From the NCBI GenBank assembly GCA_030374765.1, contig JARGXX010000075.1:186001-250000 (forward strand): 64,000 bases of DNA. Direction: 5' to 3'. Both the position numbers and the translations under genes were made by a program. Below, in pieces: positions 34,391 through 44,789 of this stretch; positions within the stretch are counted from its first letter, which is position 1, and each line of letters starts with the position of its first letter. The notes beneath the pieces are model-generated. The model saw only the letters and a list, made by a program, of their open reading frames with translations, had not been told where the DNA came from and ran no database searches. This DNA comes from Agarophyton chilense (Eukaryota > Rhodophyta > Florideophyceae > Gracilariales > Gracilariaceae).

Positions 34391-36289
34391 ATGAAGATTG
34401 CGGTGATAGGGGGCAACTTGCTTGGATGTGCCACAGCGCTAGATCTTGCACTCGTCGAAGAGCATGATAAGAGCAGTTTCGCATCGGATGACCATTTTTC
34501 TGTCACCATTCTAGAACGTCAAGCAGCATTAGGTGGAAACTCTCTGCGTTCAGTTCAGATTGATGATTATTTCAACGTAGAAGTTGGGTCTTACGCTACA
34601 CTTCCAATTCTTCAAGGTACCTTTCTTTACGATCTGATTGACACTGCTAACGATGGACGTGGAACTATTCCCGTCTTCAATAGACGAGTACCGATGCCCG
34701 GTTCTACTGTTTCGCGACGCGGTCATGTGCAAGCAGCGGTAGTTAAGAAACCATGGGCTTCTGGATCTTATCGAGCACTTATTCGAAGCTACGCCTTATG
34801 GAATTGGGGCGATGATACATATTCACTTGTACATACGGGATGGTCACTTTTTGACGTGCTCTATCGTGTTTTGAATAACAACATCTGGCGTACTGTTTTG
34901 TTTTCCTTCTTTCTATATTCAGCCGAACACTTGAAAACGAAGGTGGCGGGAAAGATAAACCGCGCCATTTTGATGGCTCAGTGCCTGGTTCTACTGGTGC
35001 TTGCTGTACTTTCTCCGAAACAGGTGGTTAAAATGTGGCAAGAGAACTATTCTTTCTGGGGAACCACTTTGACGCTTTTACTCAAGTATGGTATCACACC
35101 AGCTATTGCCCGTGGGAGCGTTGTTGGCTTTACCAAAATGATTTCCAGGATGAACACGAGGAACGTTGCTACTTGTTCTATATCTGTTGGTTCTCTCGTA
35201 AGGCGTGCTGAACTTGACTCGTATTTGCGTAGTACTGCCATGGATTACACCACTCAATTTCAGTACAAGCGTGAATACGTCGACCGTCACATTGCCCCTA
35301 CCGTGATTCAGGAGTATACTGGTTCTGAAATGAAGCGGGTTAATGCGCTAGCCTTGCAGTTTTCTATGCTGGACTCTGATCCGATGAACAGTGATGCCAA
35401 GAATCGCTTTTGTACAATTGCTCCGAACAATGCCGCCCTCTGTACATCGTTGATAAACGCCGCAAAGGCCACTATGCCAGTAGATATCAAGCTGGATACC
35501 ACGGTCACAGATATTGTTTTCGACGAAGAATCTAAAAAATACAACATAACGTATTCCGAAGGAAATAGGGAGTCTTTTGATGGTGTAGTTCTGTGTGCAT
35601 CGACGAAGGAGGGAGAAATGACGATTGATACACCAGTTGGAAATTCTTTATCAAACATGCTTGGATACGTTCGCGATGCCGAAACAGCACATGAAGCAGC
35701 GAATGAACAATCCAGAGTTGAAGCTCCTGAGTGTAGCACCACAGCTGAACAAGACCCAGAAGAGGAGATTGTTCCATCTAGTTCGTGTTCAAATGTAGCT
35801 GTTGTTGTAGGCAAAGCACAATCTTCCTTCTTCCGCTTTGCTGACGAAAAGAAGATTCCAGACTGCATTGATGTGGTGAACGCGCCTGGGTTCTCTCGTT
35901 TTGAACGTGTGCGAGAGATGTCGAGCGAAAAACCAGGGGTTTACAAAATCATATGTGGGGAAAATTTTGTATCGTCGGGCTTGATTCATGAAATGTTTGA
36001 AGAGGGTGCCCAGCTTAAGTACTTCGAGCCGATTGCGCGCAATGCGTATTCAGTGTCTGTCCTTCCCCGTCAAAAGCATGTCGATGATTGCATGCCATAC
36101 CTAGTGCTTGGAACACATTTCATTTACGCCAAGGCTCTGCGTCGCATTGCAAAACATCCGGAGATGGATGCTATAGCAGCCGTGAACTCGGCAAGCCTGT
36201 TTTCGAAAGCCGTTCAATGGGGTTCCGAAAATGAAAAATCTGAAGGCGGCGAGCAAGATGATGGTAATTGTGGGTTCCAAAATGAGTAG
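34391..36289 (+). CDS. FAD-dependent prenylcysteine-oxidase/lyase-like protein
   Basis: An uninterrupted 632-residue frame starts at ATG 34391 (an upstream in-frame extension has no ATG). The N-terminus MKIAVIGGNLLGCATAL is a dinucleotide-binding beta-alpha-beta with a modified G-x-G-x-x-G, followed by LERQAALGGNSLRS, the usual second FAD contact of monotopic flavin oxidases. Residues about 310-420 (YTGSEMKRVNALALQFSML, then CTIAPNNAALCTSLINAA) resemble the prenylcysteine lyase domain. Enzymes of this family oxidatively cleave prenylcysteines from degraded prenylated proteins. A hydrophobic run near residues 195-212 (ILMAQCLVLLVLAVL) may be a membrane anchor, and residues about 440-475 are an acidic Ser/Glu-rich insert. 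It is longer than animal PCYOX1 (about 500 residues). It could also be another amine-oxidase-type flavoprotein. It is the only intact gene in the mobile-element island. Confidence 0.55.
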   Translation: MKIAVIGGNLLGCATALDLALVEEHDKSSFASDDHFSVTILERQAALGGNSLRSVQIDDYFNVEVGSYATLPILQGTFLYDLIDTANDGRGTIPVFNRRVPMPGSTVSRRGHVQAAVVKKPWASGSYRALIRSYALWNWGDDTYSLVHTGWSLFDVLYRVLNNNIWRTVLFSFFLYSAEHLKTKVAGKINRAILMAQCLVLLVLAVLSPKQVVKMWQENYSFWGTTLTLLLKYGITPAIARGSVVGFTKMISRMNTRNVATCSISVGSLVRRAELDSYLRSTAMDYTTQFQYKREYVDRHIAPTVIQEYTGSEMKRVNALALQFSMLDSDPMNSDAKNRFCTIAPNNAALCTSLINAAKATMPVDIKLDTTVTDIVFDEESKKYNITYSEGNRESFDGVVLCASTKEGEMTIDTPVGNSLSNMLGYVRDAETAHEAANEQSRVEAPECSTTAEQDPEEEIVPSSSCSNVAVVVGKAQSSFFRFADEKKIPDCIDVVNAPGFSRFERVREMSSEKPGVYKIICGENFVSSGLIHEMFEEGAQLKYFEPIARNAYSVSVLPRQKHVDDCMPYLVLGTHFIYAKALRRIAKHPEMDAIAAVNSASLFSKAVQWGSENEKSEGGEQDDGNCGFQNE

Positions 36290-36405
36290 AGTGCTCCAGC
36301 ATCGCTGGGACACACGTTTATGGAGTACCATCATGATCTGCAATTTGTATTTCACTGCTGGCGTCAAAAGCGGTGATGGATGATTACAGAAAATAATATA
36401 GCTGT

Positions 36406-37344
36406 TGTATTTTATTGGTTAGTGTGCTGCTTTAAACGCTGCTGGCAGCCATTAGAGTAACCTAGAAGCACATAGTAGTAACTATCGAGTAGTAATGCGT
36501 TTTAGCTCCGTTTAAGAGGTTCTAGATCCCTGTAAAGGGGATCTGATGTCTCCGAGTCCTCCTCTGAATGACCTCAACCAATAACTGACACCCTAATACA
36601 TTAATTTCCTTTGGCTTGGAGCCTCCTTTGGCTTGGAGCCTTTCAACTTTATCAAAAGGTAAAACGTCTGCCGCATGGGGTCCAGTGTGGCGACTGCCGC
36701 TAGAAAAGCAACCCCATACATTATAAAAATCTTTGAGGCGTTTGCCAAAGTACAGAGGTCCAGTGAGGCGTTAGCTGCAGGGCGAAGCACCCCCCGTCAA
36801 CCCCCCGTCCCGGTTGAAGGGCCCTCGGTGTAGACGGGAGACGGCCTGTGCGTACCAACGGTATTGGGTCTGTGTAGAAAGCCGTCACAAAGTGAAAAGC
36901 CTGTTACGGTCGTATAGACTTGGTGGCGATCAGGTATCTAGTACTGAACGGGAAGCTGCGGCAAATGGTGCCCCGTGACTTTTCCGGCAAAAATCCAGCT
37001 TCGGGTATAGAGTGAAAACATATCTTTTTCTTACTACCTCTTCTCGAGAAGCCTTGTAAGAATTGGACACGACTGCTTCTGGTTAACGTAAAACTGTGAA
37101 GGCTGAAAATATCGTTACACATCCGAAGTGTCTGACCAGAAGCAAAAGAGTCTGATCTCTGGTGACTACTGACCTACGTCTTTGGTTGAGTTGGTTTAAA
37201 AAAGATCAAGAAAAAGGAGTTTATATGGGAATAATTATATCTCATTCATCTATCTGGGCCATTCATTAACGGAAAAGGATTATTTCTGCCGATGTTTACT
37301 GTAAGGTTTGGCCCATAGCGTCACATGCAAAGATGGCACCCACA
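36406..37344. repeat. LTR-like direct repeat, right copy (939 bp)
   Basis: Starts TGTATTTTATTGG and ends GGCACCCACA, parallel to 32660-33569. It carries a small tandem duplication of CCTTTGGCTTGGAGCC near 36608-36642 not present in the left copy. The pair brackets the flavoprotein gene with 2.8 kb between them. Confidence 0.65.
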
Positions 37345-37865
37345 AAAACCAGTGAACGACGGCGAGATAGTGCTTCCCGCCTGACCCACCGATTGGAAAG
37401 GCGTTTTGTTACATATTCTGGCATCTGAAAGAGAAGACGTGCGGCCTCCCCATGTTCTTAAAACTAACTTGATTGGACCACGAGAAGCTGTTCATGTACT
37501 GTATGCTATTCTAAGTGTCCCGTATTTAGGCCCCCTCCCCCACTTTACTATTGAATAGCACTGTAGCTCACGGTGTGGGGCACCTGGTACCTCCAGTGCT
37601 GTAGCGGGGATTCTACCCTCTAAAAATGGAAAGCATGCCAAACTATAATACCAACCGCAAACTCAGAGATAGGGTTTCGAGGCACACAGAAAAGAATTTA
37701 TTTCAAAGCTCAAGCGCGACTTCGATCGTATTGCGACGATCACCGTCGAGAAGCTCGACGGCCCATCGCGATCGATCAAAGTGGCTCTTGGACGCCGCGT
37801 GCTTTCCACAGCTGCTTCTTGCCTGTCTCTCTTTTCCCACCTGCTCGAATGCGCTTGCGAAGCTT
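37345..37865. other. Spacer before the solo LTR, nothing recognised
   Basis: Short frames only; no family motif on either strand. Confidence 0.4.
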
Positions 37866-38305
37866 GTAACGCAATGACGGGTTAAGTCAGCGCACGGGTC
37901 TCGACCGGTGGTAGCGTGGTAGAGCGGGTCCAAAGGTTCGAATCCTTGACGGCAGCACTCCCAGAGTACTTGGTGCAATGAGCTGGCATTTACTGCGTAG
38001 TCCTAGAGGTTGGAGCTACGGAAACGATGGCTTGAACACCAAAGGGTGGAACTAATATACCAAAGGGGGTTATTTAGTATCCTAACGGTGCCTACCGTAC
38101 TCTAAGGGAGAAACATCACTCGAGCCAAGTAAATAGTACTGGCGAGGCGCTGAGATCTCCCTGGCACTGTAGTGTTAATCTATTACTCTAATTAAATTAA
38201 TAATCTACATGAGTCGACCTGAGGTCGACCCGTACACGGGTCACCTGCAAGATCCTTCGGGGCCCGGCAGCTTACCGGGTTCAACCGTTCTTACGCTCCT
38301 TAACA
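37866..38305 (-). repeat. Solo LTR of the gypsy element 2 family
   Basis: It matches both LTRs of element 2 end to end (TGTAACGCAATGA ... CTCCTTAACA, 440 bp) in the same orientation, with no gag or pol next to it. Flanks AAGCT and TCTGA do not match, so the target duplication has decayed or the copy was rearranged. It keeps the tRNA-like segment (about 37890-37957). Confidence 0.88.
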
Positions 38306-38319
38306 TCTGACATCGATAA

Positions 38320-40330
38320 GTTTTCTGCGGTTGGAGCTCCGGTGTTATATTATATGTAGATAGCTGCTTCGTTGTCGGTTAAGCAGATTGAAGGAAGGTC
38401 TGGCTCTATGTTTAGAAATGGTGGTGAACGCCTCACGAATTGTGTGGTTTGGACTGGCGCCGTTGTGGCGATGTATTCGGATTCACCGGTTGGGAGTGCT
38501 ACTGAAGGTTGCTGTTCTGATCACCATGCTTAGGGTTAATTATTGAGCGTTACTACAAAGCGGGTTACAGATTTTCATGTTGTTTGGTCGGACGCATAGC
38601 TTGCATCAGAGTAAGTGACTGTGTTTAGTAACTTCTTCTGCCGTGAGCCATAGGGATAGAAAATTCCGAAGTTGCCGGTTTCTTTTAGGTACCGTTTGAG
38701 TCTTTCTGCCAATCGAAGATGGCTTATGGTTGTGCAATTGAGTGTGCGCGCCAATTGTGCCACCGACCACCGAGAACGCGATGTATGGCGTGGTACAGTT
38801 TGCTATACATCTTAGTATTTCAAACAGCTGCCGTTAAAGGTAGTTGTATTCTGGGATGTTCTCATCCTCTTCACATGGTGCGTGAATCGATTGTTTTGTT
38901 GGAGGGGAGGGGAGGGGGGGGGGGGTCTGAGCCTGCGCGCTGCAGTTTTCGAGATTGGTGAGACTGATGGCCTGCTTGATGTATGACGGTTGGCTAACAA
39001 GTAATCCTTGGGGCGCGTACTGAATTTTGCAGCTTAGGTAGAGTGTGAAGCGGCCAAGTCGATTGATGGAATATTTGGTCTGTAGTTTGGTGTAAAGTTC
39101 ATCGATGTGAAATTGTTGTGTTGATCCGACCAGGAAGTCATCGCTGTTGAAACAGAGGATGATGATATGGTCCGATTTGTGCCATTTAACAAAAAGAAAT
39201 GGATCTTCGGGGGATTATTAGTAATTGTTCTGGGTGAGGAATCAGAACGCACCTTCGAGGTAGTTGTTAAATCGTTTGGTCTGTATTATATGAGCTTCTT
39301 GGTGGCGAAAGAGTACCATGTACCTTTTAGCGATTTCATTCATGGTCAGGAGATTGTTACGCACGACTGGCAAGCTACAGACTAGGAGTTTCAGTGTAAG
39401 TCCATGGTTTGTTAAGATCTTAAGAGTGCCCTTCACCTTGATTGGGATACGTGATGTGCTGGTTGCGGAGGAATGGATTGGCTCTGTTAGTGACTAGTGA
39501 TTGCGAGGTTCATGTTGGTGTTGGACGGGTGTACGCCAGAGTCCAGTATGAACTTTCGGAGTCGCTTTCGGCGTTGACGCCAGCCGTTGCAATTTGGATC
39601 ACTTGAATAGCTTGAGCTATTTGCGCCGTAAGTCCGTCGTCTCCATCCTTGGTATCGACGTTCTTAGCGACGGGTATTTGTGTGTAGCTTTTCTTCTTTC
39701 GGGCGGGTTTTGGGCGAGGGTTCGCTCCCGTGATTGGCACGTTGCTGGGGATTTTTCTCTCGAGAGATTCAATCCGTTCTATTATGCGCCGAAGATAGTC
39801 GTTTAATCTGTTCATTACGTTTAGAAGACGTCCGAGGTTGGGGTGTGAATGAAGGATGATGGATATTCTTCTTAGGAAGTGTTTGGAATCCTCAGTGACC
39901 AATGAACGTCTGTCGGCTTTTGCCAGTGTTGGGTTCGGTAATGCAAATACTTCTAAAGTCTTTGTAGTATCCGAAACAGAAGTTGGCATGTTCTTGGAAA
40001 GACCAAGAAAGGAAAAGTCTTTGAAAGGGTTTGTGAAGCAAACAGTACTCGCAGAATCAGGCTGACTGTTCTTGTGTCAGATTGTAAGTCCTCTGCTCAG
40101 GCTTCAATGATTATGGCCAGTAATAATTGGTGGTTTTCAATGTAATTCTCCATGCCCTCCGACATGGAAAAGCGAATCTATTGGGCCTCGTAGAGGATCT
40201 GATCAACGTCTTTCTGAGGAACTTTTAGGATGTATCTTTAGTATTCTACTATGTCGGGGAATCCGATAGGTTGGTTTTTTGCGAAGTCGCGGTTGGAACT
40301 CATCAGTGAGTGATATCATCAGCATTGTGA
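38320..40330 (-). pseudogene. Ty1/copia element remnant (gag, RT, RNase H)
   Basis: Minus-strand pieces in order: gag-like region 40330-39510 with a SEGMENxYIExH...RTVSLILRVL pattern typical of the copia gag helix bundle and a Lys-rich patch (KPARKKKS); RT pieces near 39200-39040 with PFLFVKWHKSDHIIILCF followed by a degenerate xVDD (NSDD) and FLVGS, then HIDELYTKLQTKYSI; RNase H pieces at 38763-38575 (HLRLAERLKRYLKETGNFGI, YSDASYASDQTT) and 38560-38380 (ICLTDNEAAI). The protease-integrase part is missing between gag and RT, and frames shift repeatedly. At 38575 an Arg codon before KSVT has become TGA. Dead, internally deleted copy. Confidence 0.7.
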
Positions 40331-40369
40331 TATGAAACGGCATCCCGCATAGGATGCCTAGAGGCAGAA

Positions 40370-40952
40370 TGTCTTAGTGGAACACGTGGCGTCATGGGTC
40401 GAGTGGCTTACCACGGCACGCGCATAGTTGCGACCCTTCCTAGGAGAATGCTATATTGGAAACGGCGCATGTAGTGGCGATCCACGTGGAGGGCTTTACT
40501 ACCCTTTGTAGCTAGACGTCCATTAGGGACCATACCCATACAGTGGTTTGGCTAAGTGGCTGACCACTGGGTATTATTTATATATTTATTTGGGCACTCA
40601 CCCTGGTACACAGTATATAATGTACCAGAGGTGAGCGCCGACTCCAAGTAAAGGAGACAACATGGGCATCATGACTATTCTGTTCCTCGCTTAGGATTCC
40701 TTAACCGGAGATCCGGAAGAGCCATAATAGATAGTCAGCCCCCAACCACTTCACGAGCCGTCTCGTACCTACGTTCCATCAACGTTTTACAGTTGCACTG
40801 TTCACCCTCGCTGGCGAGTAGTGGCCTTACACCCCACTTCCAGCTCGCTGGTGTTGTAGCTCTACCACCCCTCTTCCTTCGCCGCAAGCGACCCACCGGC
40901 AGTCCGAACGCTGTTGCAGGTGTCTGCTCTCTCCATTAGAGCGGATACTACA
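40370..40952. repeat. Candidate LTR of the copia remnant (583 bp)
   Basis: Boundaries TGTCTTAGTGG and GGATACTACA give TGT...ACA ends, and the segment lies where the 5' LTR of the minus-strand copia remnant should be. It contains a TATA-like TATATAATG near 40613 and AT-rich TTATATATTTATT near 40577. No second copy occurs in the window, so the call is tentative. Confidence 0.35.
40592..40637. promoter_or_regulatory. TATA-bearing hairpin in the candidate LTR
   Basis: GGCACTCACCCTGGTACA pairs with TGTACCAGAGGTGAGCGCC around a CAGTATATAA loop. Eight consecutive pairs (CTGGTACA/TGTACCAG) and six more (CTCACC/GGTGAG) are visible. A TATA-like box in the loop suggests the promoter and RNA start lie here. 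Confidence 0.4.
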
Positions 40953-41900
40953 GTATCGGAGATGTTAAACTATCGTGAATGGTGTCTCCAAAAAGATGGA
41001 GCTTGGCAGCAGGAGTTTGACTTCTTTAGAAACTGTGCTGGGTAGTATACTTCGGACTGCGAAAAGGACAGTCTGTTTTTATATGCATGTTTGTATCGAA
41101 TGTGCTAGTCAGCACATTCGCACATTCGAGAGACTACGACTGTTCAGTACATCTTTCACTTTTGTATGCTACTACATGAAGATGTTTTTCTTGAGAGATT
41201 TGAACAGCTCAGTACTTATCTCGTAGGTGGCCGGTATCAAAGCAATTCTTTGCAGTGTGGCAAATAGTTGCTGGATTAGATCGAGTTGTTGCTGGTTTTA
41301 TAGTTCTTATATTATAGTTAGAAGGTTTTTAGTCCCGCTTTCGTCTATTGTGCGTTGTCGACGTTCAGATCGCAATCGAATAGATTAGCGCCGATCTTAT
41401 CGATCTTTGTTCGATTGGTTGTGACGCAAACACGTTGTTGGTGAGTTACTCTTTAACCAGAAGGTTTATGGAATGACGAGCTTTGTTATTATATTAGTTG
41501 GTGTGGCCCATAACCTGTGACGTAGTAGCAAAGACCCGTGGAGATGTTTCTTGCATGAATGGGTGGAGCTAGTGTCTATACGACCACCGGCCTCATATGA
41601 GGCCAAAACTACAACATCGATAATTTTTGTAAACTTTATCAATTTTCTTAAATTTTTGTGACTAGATATTATCAACACTCTCTTCTTCTCTGGCGTCAAC
41701 CTCAAAGATCACGAATGATCGCCCACAACCTGTAAACAACACCATCTTTACTTCATTCTTTCATAATTGATCAAATCTGTCATCATCTATGGATCCTCGT
41801 CGTGTAGTGGGAAACAAAGTAAATACCCGCGCGCGTCTCGTCACATCAGAGAGAGACTGTAAAAGCTTCTTTGGAACTCAATGAAAGACGAAACTGGTCA
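40953..41900. other. AT-rich spacer leading into the piggyBac-like relic
   Basis: No gene recognised. The right part contains the first of the palindromic 16-mers (41589-41604) and therefore probably belongs to the transposon. Confidence 0.4.
41589..41604. repeat. Palindromic 16-mer, left of the transposase relic
   Basis: GGCCTCATATGAGGCC, a perfect palindrome. It is preceded by TAGTGTCTATACGACCA, which recurs as TAGTTTCTATACGATCA at 44272 next to other copies of the 16-mer. Confidence 0.8.
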
Positions 41901-41904
41901 GCGG

Positions 41905-43900
41905 AAGTGTTACAAAAGTGGATGTTGTTGTCAAAAACAATCGGAGACACACTTTCGTCACTATAAACTTCGAGCTACCTGGTCGCAAGAAATTATTCAT
42001 ACTCAAGCTTTGCAATGATAAGGCGGAATCATGTCAAGGTTCAGGAAACTGCTCAACAATACATCAATTCGAACGTGGAGATAAATGGTGCTTCTTTTGC
42101 GAACCACGTTTCGAATAATGTAGATCAGCCTACTGTCACGGACGGTGATGACAGTCACACAATGAATCTGTCGAGCCCTTTTAATGTGATAAAAAGTGAC
42201 ACACAAGACAGATTTGTGGAAGTTAATTCGACGAAATGGACATGGGAAAATGTATCCTTGACTCTGAGTGGTCCAGTGCAAAAGCATCAATGGAAATTCA
42301 CGGGACCTGTTGGAGATTTCATCTCCGCTATTCATGCGACCTTGGGACTCTCCTCATACGATTTATTCATGTGGATGTTTCTTGTACCCAATTTGGAAAA
42401 AACTTGGATCTACCAACTCTCGGCTGGAAGGAAAAAGCTTAAAACAGACTACTTGAGGTGAAATTTTGAGGGTTTTCGGTTTGATGGTGTTAATGAAACG
42501 CTTCGAGTTTTCAAATAAAAGATCACTTTAGTCTAGAGACACATTTTCTAAATATATTGAACCCCCGCAGCTGGGAAAGATCATGTCACGCATTCGCTTC
42601 GAACATATACGTCAATTTATCGTTTTCAGTGGCTCTGAAAACGACCAAAAACCAGATGAATGCAGGTGGTCATTCGTTTCTGAGTTTGTGAAAGCTATAA
42701 ATGACCATCGGAAAGCTTTCGTGACTCCGTCACACACCTTGTGCGTGGACGAATTTATGTCACGTTGGTATGGACTTGGAGGGAAATGGATTGAAATTGG
42801 ACTTCCGCACTACACTACTCTTGATAGGAAACCTGAAAATGGTTTTGAATTAATGACAGTGTGTTGTGGAAGGGGTGGAATTATTGTCAAAATTGAAATC
42901 AAGATGGGAGCGACGAAACCAGATGTACAGCCTTTTGATTCAGAATATGTGCATGTAACAGCTGTTTTAATGAGAGTTGTTGAAAACTTGTTCGCAACTG
43001 ATCAAATTGTCTGTGGCGATTCATATTTTGCATCTGTTGAAACAACTGAAGAAATTGTAGAAAGAGGAATACGATTTATCGGGCTTTTAAAGACACCAAC
43101 CAGAAGGTTTTTTATGGAACATTTTTCCAAACTTACGATGAAGGCACGAGGCCAGCACGCGTCAATGGTCACGAAACTACCTGATTTGGATCGAAAGATG
43201 ATTTCTGTGCTCTGAGTAGACCGTGAGAGGAGATATTTCATCAGCAATTGTAGCAGTAACCCACCAGGAACTCCCATTTCTCGTGAAAGATGGAGGACAA
43301 CTGATGGAATAAAAAAGAAAATTCCGCTTTCTATTTCTATTCCAGAGGTTTTCGAGGAGTACTATTCTTGTTGTTCAAGAATTGATAGGCACATCAGGTC
43401 ACGTCAGGATGATTTGAATACGGAAAAGAATTTTGAAGTGAAAGAATGGTCGTTTAGAGTGAATAATTTTTTTGCTTGCAATGTGCGTGTTTGATGCTTG
43501 GAATCTGTACAAGGGTGCATACGGAAACGCATTGAATCTTATACCGCATAATTTTTATTGTGATCTTGCAGACGGATTTATAGATAACAAATGTGATGCT
43601 ATTCGAATTATGAAAAGAAAATGTAAGGAGGAAGATGAAATTGAAAACCCATATATGGCTGGTACCAGAATGCATTTAATGGAAACCAATAAAAAAGAAG
43701 GACATTGGATGGTTCGTTGACGTCTCAAACATATCAAGGACGATGCAAAGTATGAAAAACCACTTACAAATCTAAATTTGTTGGTTCAGAATGCAAAAAT
43801 TACAATGATATGGATGTTTATATATGTCACAGTGGAACAGGTCGTGAGTGTTTTATAGATCATCTGCGTGACATTCATCAGATTTCGAGCAACATTTCGT
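41905..43900 (+). pseudogene. piggyBac-like (DDE_Tnp_1_7) transposase relic
   Basis: The main piece, 42583-43215, contains the core: a FEHIRQFIVFSGSEN helix, FVTPSHTLCVDEFMSRWYG with the catalytic Asp (VDEFMS), IGLPHYTTLDRKPENGFE, and VCGDSYFASVETTEEI with the second catalytic Asp (GDSYF). After a TGA at 43213 the same frame goes on to a YYSCCSRIDRHIR segment; then a frame change gives DAWNLYKGAYGN near 43495. Near 43740-43890 is the cysteine-rich C-terminal domain (GRCKV, then a TGA where a Cys is expected, then CKNYNDMDVYICHSGTGRECF). Upstream pieces at 42015-42461 carry the N-terminal helices. Several stops and at least two frameshifts make it inactive. Confidence 0.7.
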
Positions 43901-44234
43901 TAACAAAATTGATGGTCGTGGGTCACAAATTGTTCTGCCTTCTGTTCAAGTGGACGCAAATGCGTTTATAGACTATAATAAGTTTTAATATTAGTCGAGC
44001 TCTCGTAGGAGTTTTCGAGTTTCTCTGAACTCAGCGAGGTTTGAACCCTGTGTTAATTAGTCTTTGAGCGGTCATGAAGCCACTGAGCTGCCATTACTGA
44101 AGACAACTGTATAAATAATGTACTTTAAAGCTGAAGAAACATGGTTAGAAAATTAGTTCTTTACTTAGAGAATAGTATACGCCGCTGTAGTACAGAAACC
44201 AGCGAGTTTTACTAATTGTTTGGAAAATAGAATT
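43901..44234. other. Non-coding right flank of the transposon relic
   Basis: No gene recognised; A/T-rich sequence between the transposase end and the palindrome cluster. Confidence 0.4.
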
Positions 44235-44327
44235 AACCTCATGTGAGGCCAATCTTTCGGACGTGTAGGCAATAGTTTCTATACGATCAATGGATTCATG
44301 TGAGGTCAATTGGCCTCATATGAGGCC
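44235..44327. repeat. Cluster of three palindromic 16-mers
   Basis: Copies at 44235-44250 (AACCTCATGTGAGGCC), 44292-44307 (GGATTCATGTGAGGTC) and 44312-44327 (GGCCTCATATGAGGCC). The first is followed by AATCTTTCGGACGTGTAG, which returns with changes after the last copy at 44748. Confidence 0.75.
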
Positions 44328-44711
44328 ATTTTATTTATTTATTTGTAATTAAGCAATTAATGCAATCTACTAGCTCTGCATAACTGGAACATATTGCCAA
44401 ACACTCTCCGTTTGATGGTCTGAAGATTTGAAGTATGAATTTCTAGATGATTGAAAGAGATATTTTCTTTCGACATGTTTTTGTTGGATAGTTTGAGACC
44501 ATAACAGTTGTTTTTTTACGACTACTTAAGTTTGCTTCACCAAAAGTATATCGTTTTAAAGAAGAGTATTAAAGCTCTGTTTGACTAGATTTCCGAGGTT
44601 TTTCGTCAACGATAAAGATGTATGGTTTTTATTTTTGTTTTCTTCCTTTCTGCTCTAAATTTGAAAATTCATATCTTGAATGAATTTCAGTTACTTTTTA
44701 AGAGAAAACTT
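44328..44711. other. A/T-rich spacer between palindrome clusters
   Basis: No gene or further repeat recognised. Homopolymer-rich, with TTTATTTATTTATTTG near 44330. Confidence 0.4.
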
Positions 44712-44789
44712 GGCCTCATATGAGGCCAAGCTGGCCTCAGGTGAGGCCAATCCTCCGGGCCTGTAGACTCTAGTCTCTGCCTAAATGGG
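44712..44789. repeat. Two palindromic 16-mers and repeat unit at the transposon end, overlapping the end of the bestrophin gene
   Basis: GGCCTCATATGAGGCC at 44712-44727 and GGCCTCAGGTGAGGCC at 44733-44748. The second starts a unit of about 57 bases (AATCCTCCGGGCCTGTAG...TAGTCTCTG...AAATGG) that aligns with 44235-44293. The unit reaches into the bestrophin gene: its CTAAATGG end supplies the TAG stop and the last residues of that gene. Confidence 0.65.

Noticed and set aside
38901-38930. G-rich run as a possible quadruplex or CRISPR-like repeat
   Set aside because: It is a single G-homopolymer tract without regular spacing; no CRISPR array or repeat-spacer pattern exists anywhere in the window.
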